Of a stretch of 64,000 nucleotides of DNA, positions 60,633 to 64,000 are shown in pieces. Every line of letters starts with the position of its first letter. Position 1 is the first letter of the stretch. This stretch comes from Candidatus Peregrinibacteria bacterium (lineage in GTDB: Bacteria > Patescibacteriota > Gracilibacteria > Peribacterales > Peribacteraceae): assembly GCA_030649955.1 (NCBI GenBank), contig JAUSFD010000017.1:1-64000 (forward strand). The letters run 5' to 3'. The notes beneath the pieces were generated by a model that saw only the letters and a program-made list of their open reading frames with translations, was not told the DNA's origin and did no database searches. The position numbers and the translations under genes were made by a program.

Positions 60633-61685
60633 ATGGCGAAGAGCTACCCCATTCCACAGGCATCGAACAACCCCAAGGACTTCGTCATCGCGACGATGGG
60701 CAGCCACTCTGCGCTGCAGATCCTCAAGGGCGCGCGCGACGAAGGCATGCGCAACCTCGTCATCTGCAAGAAGGGGAAGGAGCGGCCGTATAAGAGCTAC
60801 GGGGTCGCTGATGAGATCATCCTCGTCGACGAGTGGACGGACTGGAACGAAGCGTTGGAGGAGGAGCTCATGAAGCGCAACGCGATCATCATCCCGCATG
60901 GGTCCTTCATCGCATACCTGGGGCATGAACGGGTGCAGAAGATGCGCACGATGTACTACGGCACGAAGGAGATTCTCGAGTGGGAATCTGACCGACGGTT
61001 GGAGCGCGAATGGCTGGAGAAATCCCAACTCATGCTCCCGCGCGTGTTCGAGAAGCCGGAAGATATCGATAAGCCGGTGATCGTGAAGTTCCACGGCGCA
61101 GGCGGCGGGTTCGGGTACTTCGTGGTGAAGTCCCCGGAGCAGTTCTACGAGGTGAAGCGCAAGAAGTACCCAGAGGAGGAGGACTTCGTCATCCAGGAGT
61201 ACATCCTGGGGGTACCGCTCTACATTCATTACTTCTACTCGCCGATCACGAAGGAGCTGGAGATCATGAGCCTGGATAAGCGCTACGAATCCAACGCCGA
61301 TTCCATCGGCCGTATCCGTGCAGAGGACCAGCTGGCCGCGAACATCTACACGAGTTACACCATCGTCGGGAACATCCCCATCGTGGTGCGCGAGTCCCTG
61401 CTCCCGGAGCTCTTTGAAATGGGTGATCGTGTCGTGGAGGTGAGCAAGACCCTCTGTGGCAAGGGGCTATTCGGCCCATTCTGCCTCGAGACAATTGTCA
61501 CCCGGAAGCTGCAAATCGTCGTCTTCGAAATCAGCGCTCGCATCGTTGCGGGCACGAACCCCTTCATCGAAGGATCTCCCTACACGCAGCTCAAGTACGA
61601 TGTGCCGATGAGTACTGGGAGGAGGATTGCGCGGGAGATTAAGCAGGCGATTGCGGCGGGGAGGCTCGATGAAGTACTGGGATGA
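60633..61685 (+). CDS. purP: PurP-type FAICAR synthetase (ATP-grasp)
   Basis: 350 residues. N-terminal DUF1246-like domain (VIATMGSHSALQILKGARDE), ATP-grasp region (IVKFHGAGGGFGYFVVKSPE, IQEYILGVPLYIHYFYSPI) and a C-terminal DUF1297-like part (GKGLFGPFCLETIV, VFEISARIVAGTNPFIEGSP). PurP makes FAICAR from AICAR, formate and ATP in place of PurH transformylase, typically in archaea. First of a pair with the next gene. Confidence 0.9.
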   Translation: MAKSYPIPQASNNPKDFVIATMGSHSALQILKGARDEGMRNLVICKKGKERPYKSYGVADEIILVDEWTDWNEALEEELMKRNAIIIPHGSFIAYLGHERVQKMRTMYYGTKEILEWESDRRLEREWLEKSQLMLPRVFEKPEDIDKPVIVKFHGAGGGFGYFVVKSPEQFYEVKRKKYPEEEDFVIQEYILGVPLYIHYFYSPITKELEIMSLDKRYESNADSIGRIRAEDQLAANIYTSYTIVGNIPIVVRESLLPELFEMGDRVVEVSKTLCGKGLFGPFCLETIVTRKLQIVVFEISARIVAGTNPFIEGSPYTQLKYDVPMSTGRRIAREIKQAIAAGRLDEVLG

Positions 61686-61803
61686 TCTGAGAAAGGGCAG
61701 GAACGGCAGGAAAGGCAGGAAAGGGCAATATGTGAAATACCTTCCTGCCATTCCTGCCCTCACTGCCCTTCCTGTCTTTGTTCCTACCCTTACTGCCTTT
61801 CTG
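61686..61803. repeat. GGCAGGAA-family hairpin between the two purP genes
   Basis: Left arm 61693-61725, loop with TATGTGAAATACC, right arm 61741-61800. It separates two genes that otherwise look co-transcribed. Confidence 0.8.
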
Positions 61804-61819
61804 TAGTACACTTCCGCAA

Positions 61820-62956
61820 ATGGACCCCGCTTCCCTCATCAATGGCTACGACCTCTCCTCCCTCTCAGTTGGAGCGCTCGGTGGGCACAGTGCACTGGAT
61901 ACAGCATTTGGTGCGAAGAAGAGCGGCTTCCGTTCCGTTGTCGTTGCGCAGAAGGGGAGAGATGCGACGTACGCGAAGCACTACCGTACGCGCGAGGGCG
62001 ACCGTGGTTGCGTCGATGAAGTGATCACCGTGAAGAAATTCAGCGACGTCCTCGAGGATAGTGTGCAGAAGCAGCTGCGCACCCTGAATACGATCTTCCT
62101 CCACAGTCGCTACTTCTGGGTCTACTTCGATGACTTCGCGAAGGTCGAGAACGATTTCCAGATCCCCATCTTCGGCTCCCGGCACCTGCTGCGTCTTGAG
62201 GAGCGAAGTGAGAAGTTCAACCAGTACCATCTCCTGGAGAAAGCAGGGATTCGCACCCCGAAGATCTTCGCGAAGCCCACGGACATCGACCGTCTCTGCA
62301 TTGTGAAGGCGAGTGAGGCGAAGCGGGGCTATGAGCGAGCGTTCTTCCTCGCAGGGAATGAGCCTAGTTGGGAGGCTGAAGGATCACGCCTCGAGAAGGA
62401 GGGGATTGTCGACAAGAGCTGGCGCAAAGCGATCATTGAGGAGTTCATCGTCGGCGCCCAGGTGAACTTCAACTTCTTCTACTCACCCCTCACGAGAGAA
62501 GTAGAACTCCTCGGCACCGATATGCGTCGCCAGACGAACCTCGATGGCTTCCTGCGAATGACTTCGGTCGATCAAGCGAAAGCTCTCAAACACGTTGAAC
62601 TCAAGATGGTCGAGACTGGCCACGTCGCAGTGACGGTGAAGGAATCCCTCCTCGAGAGAGCCTTCGACTTGGGTGAGAAGTTCGTGAAGGCGACGCAGGC
62701 TCTGCCGAAGGACATCGACCCCACTGGGAAGGGGATCATCGGGCCCTTCGCCCTCCAGGGAGCTGTCGTCGCGGAAGACGGGAAGGAGGATATCGTTATC
62801 TTCGACGTCTCCCTCCGTACTCCAGGCTCCCCGGGCATCGCCGCAACTCCCTACTCGAGTTACCTCTACGGACACCCCATGACGATGGGGGAGAGAATCG
62901 GGCGGGAGATTCGTCAGGCAATTTCTGAAGACGCGCTCGAGAAAGTACTCACCTGA
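61820..62956 (+). CDS. PurP paralog (ATP-grasp)
   Basis: 378 residues from ATG 61820. Same plan as its neighbour: VGALGGHSALDTAFGAKKSG, LCIVKASEAKRGYERAFFLA, IIEEFIVGAQVNFNFFYSPL and GIIGPFALQGAVV. The Gly-rich loop of the ATP site (GAGGGFGYF in the first copy) reads SEAKRGYERAF, so nucleotide handling differs. Some archaea also carry two PurP forms; whether this is a second subunit, a specialised enzyme or a substitute for a missing purine step is not known. Confidence 0.88.
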   Translation: MDPASLINGYDLSSLSVGALGGHSALDTAFGAKKSGFRSVVVAQKGRDATYAKHYRTREGDRGCVDEVITVKKFSDVLEDSVQKQLRTLNTIFLHSRYFWVYFDDFAKVENDFQIPIFGSRHLLRLEERSEKFNQYHLLEKAGIRTPKIFAKPTDIDRLCIVKASEAKRGYERAFFLAGNEPSWEAEGSRLEKEGIVDKSWRKAIIEEFIVGAQVNFNFFYSPLTREVELLGTDMRRQTNLDGFLRMTSVDQAKALKHVELKMVETGHVAVTVKESLLERAFDLGEKFVKATQALPKDIDPTGKGIIGPFALQGAVVAEDGKEDIVIFDVSLRTPGSPGIAATPYSSYLYGHPMTMGERIGREIRQAISEDALEKVLT

Positions 62957-62961
62957 GCACC

Positions 62962-63231
62962 ATGAAGAATGCACCCGCTTCGCAGTCCGCTCTCCTCATG
63001 CAGCCGATCATCGACTGCATGCGGGGATTACCAAAGGAGCGGAGGAGCGAGAGCATCGCCGCGGAATTCAGACGGCAGAATAGTGCGTGGGTCGCAGCAG
63101 TCTTGCAATCGCGCGGGCTCGTTGCCGCAGCGGAACGTGCTGAGGATGTTCCACTCGAAGAGGCGATCAAGCGCTACCTCGCACTGTTCCATGCTGAAGG
63201 GTACGCATGGGTGATTGAGACGCGTTCCTAG
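62962..63231 (+). CDS. Small hypothetical protein after the purP pair
   Basis: 89 residues from ATG 62962, 5 bases after the purP paralog. Helical, Ala/Arg-rich (PKERRSESIAAEFRRQNSAW, LEEAIKRYLALFHAEGYAWV). No family recognised; probably co-transcribed with purP. Confidence 0.7.
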   Translation: MKNAPASQSALLMQPIIDCMRGLPKERRSESIAAEFRRQNSAWVAAVLQSRGLVAAAERAEDVPLEEAIKRYLALFHAEGYAWVIETRS

Positions 63232-63297
63232 GCAATTCCTTGGCGTATAGAAGCGGCTTGAGCAGATGTGGCAGTCAGGTAGACTTCCGGTACGTGT

Positions 63298-63372
63298 GGG
63301 GCTGTAGCTCAGTGGTAGAGCACCTGCTTTGCAAGCAGGGGGCCAGGGGTTCGAGTCCCCTCAGCTCCACCA
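63298..63372 (+). tRNA. tRNA-Ala (TGC)
   Basis: GGGGCTG/CAGCTCC acceptor with the G3-U70 pair that identifies alanine tRNAs; anticodon stem CCTGC/GCAGG around TTTGCAA gives TGC; T arm AGGGG-TTCGAGT-CCCCT; discriminator A and encoded CCA. Confidence 0.97.
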
Positions 63373-63564
63373 TTCGGGAATTGAAACTTCGGAAATGGCG
63401 TTTCAATAGAGATTTTTGAATATATAGGCGATTCTGAGCGAGTTCCCGAATAAGATTTCTGACTTTGGAGAATTTTCAACGTCGAATGCAGAAAGTGGCT
63501 TTGAGTGGCGGTATTTGTCGAGTTCCCAATGCTAAATGCGGATGCCTTCATCCGACCTTGATGA
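63373..63564. other. Repeat-bearing spacer after tRNA-Ala
   Basis: No gene. TTGAAAC/GTTTCAA hairpin (about 63379-63405) and three TTCCCGAA/TTCGGGAA-like pieces (63374, 63440, 63520). AT-richer than the window average. Confidence 0.5.
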
Positions 63565-63592
63565 TAGACAAAATTATATAAAGGAGTATAAT
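63565..63592 (+). promoter_or_regulatory. Promoter of the right-edge gene
   Basis: TAGACA (63565-63570), 16 bases, TATAAT (63587-63592). Confidence 0.65.
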
Positions 63593-63619
63593 GACCAATA
63601 ACAGATTCTCATTATATGC

Positions 63620-64000
63620 ATGAGTAAAATCCGCCTGGATCACGGGCACAAGACAGAAGGAGGAAGCGATATTCCACCTGGTGATTATTCTGCGCTCGAT
63701 GTGAATGGCAAAATCGGCCTTCAGGCGCTGGATAGCAAGACCGTCTATCTCGCCAGTGAGAACACTGCAAGGCAAATACGCAATGTTCTTAATAAGACAA
63801 GCGGGGTAAATCAGAATACCGATGAGCAGCGCTATCTCAATCATGAATATGCGCTGGCGCTTGTAGATTACTATATTGAGAAGGTCCCTCGTGAAAAAAA
63901 GAATCCCAGTTACGTCGTAGGGAAATTGCTGAATATTGCATTTATGAATTCCAAAGGGTGGCCTGCGAAAGACGTGAGTGGCGATCCGACGCCCACGAAA
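63620..64000 (+). CDS. Partial CDS, hypothetical protein running off the window
   Basis: 127 codons from ATG 63620 with no stop before the right edge. Begins MSKIRLDHGHKTEGGSDIPP; later LASENTARQIRNVLNKTSG and YALALVDYYIEKV. Soluble so far; no family recognised. Base composition is lower in GC than most neighbours, and it is the first gene after tRNA-Ala, so it might belong to a transferred segment. The frame on the opposite strand (63548-63844) is a shadow. Confidence 0.7.
   Translation, partial: MSKIRLDHGHKTEGGSDIPPGDYSALDVNGKIGLQALDSKTVYLASENTARQIRNVLNKTSGVNQNTDEQRYLNHEYALALVDYYIEKVPREKKNPSYVVGKLLNIAFMNSKGWPAKDVSGDPTPTK

Noticed and set aside
63309-63551. 80-codon minus-strand frame containing EGTRTPGPLLAKQVLYH
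   Set aside because: That peptide is the well-known false translation of the antisense of a tRNA gene, here tRNA-Ala.
1-64000. CRISPR array
   Set aside because: The repeats present are inverted or word-like, without regularly spaced identical repeats and unique spacers; no cas genes.

Overview
The window looks like a chromosomal segment of a Candidate Phyla Radiation (Patescibacteria) bacterium, most likely Peregrinibacteria/Peribacteria. I infer this from the mix of genes: archaeal-type PurP paralogs, a DUF5667/sigma-factor pair, a small conserved 203-residue Patescibacteria-type protein, many secreted low-complexity proteins, encoded CCA on tRNAs and the standard code. No search was run. 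There are no insertion sequences, CRISPR arrays or rRNA genes. Most of the window is GC-rich (about 60% in a 60-base hand count inside pnp); the block at 16.9-29.2 kb is visibly AT-richer (45% in a 60-base count inside aroA).

Layout. 0.2-9.8 kb: Ser-rich secreted protein, ECF-like sigma factor with a DUF5667 membrane partner, an MBOAT/SGNH-like acylation pair, MFS transporter, methyltransferase, ComEC, RsmA. 9.9-11.6 kb: a Phe-type attenuator followed by a small gene and a prephenate-dehydratase-like protein with ACT domains. 11.6-12.45 kb: a non-coding region with a second complete attenuator and several hairpins. 12.45-16.4 kb: pcrA and rmuC behind a LexA box, and rpsO. 16.6-29.4 kb: trpR, then a gapless minus-strand aro-trp supraoperon (trpE, trpG-DAHP synthase fusion, aroB, aroA-aroK fusion, aroD-aroE fusion, aroC, trpD, trpC, trpF, trpB, trpA) preceded by a Trp attenuator with tandem Trp codons. 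29.6-45.2 kb: pnp, small membrane proteins, valS, dinB-lexA, cell-envelope proteins, rplJ-rplL. 45.5-58.3 kb: dtd, relA, tig, secF, secreted and TPR proteins, a PfkB kinase, an Ig/FN3 surface protein. 58.5-64 kb: lipoprotein, tRNA-Cys, secreted protein, two purP paralogs, tRNA-Ala, and a gene running off the right edge.

How it works together. From DAHP synthase to tryptophan every enzyme is in one operon, controlled apparently twice: by a TrpR-type repressor (encoded convergently at the far end) and by ribosome-mediated attenuation. A matching Phe attenuator controls the prephenate-dehydratase-like gene. A third attenuator of the same build has no obvious enzyme behind it. A small SOS regulon is visible: identical GTGGAC-N4-GTCCAC palindromes sit in front of lexA-dinB and rmuC-pcrA, the first exactly inside the promoter spacer.

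A second unusual theme is the intergenic DNA. Many gene ends carry long imperfect hairpins built from short tandem words (for example ATTAGG, GGCAGGAA, TTAGCTTC, GGGAACAG), often starting within a few bases of a stop codon. One widely dispersed repeat type is even inserted in frame near the start of trpB.
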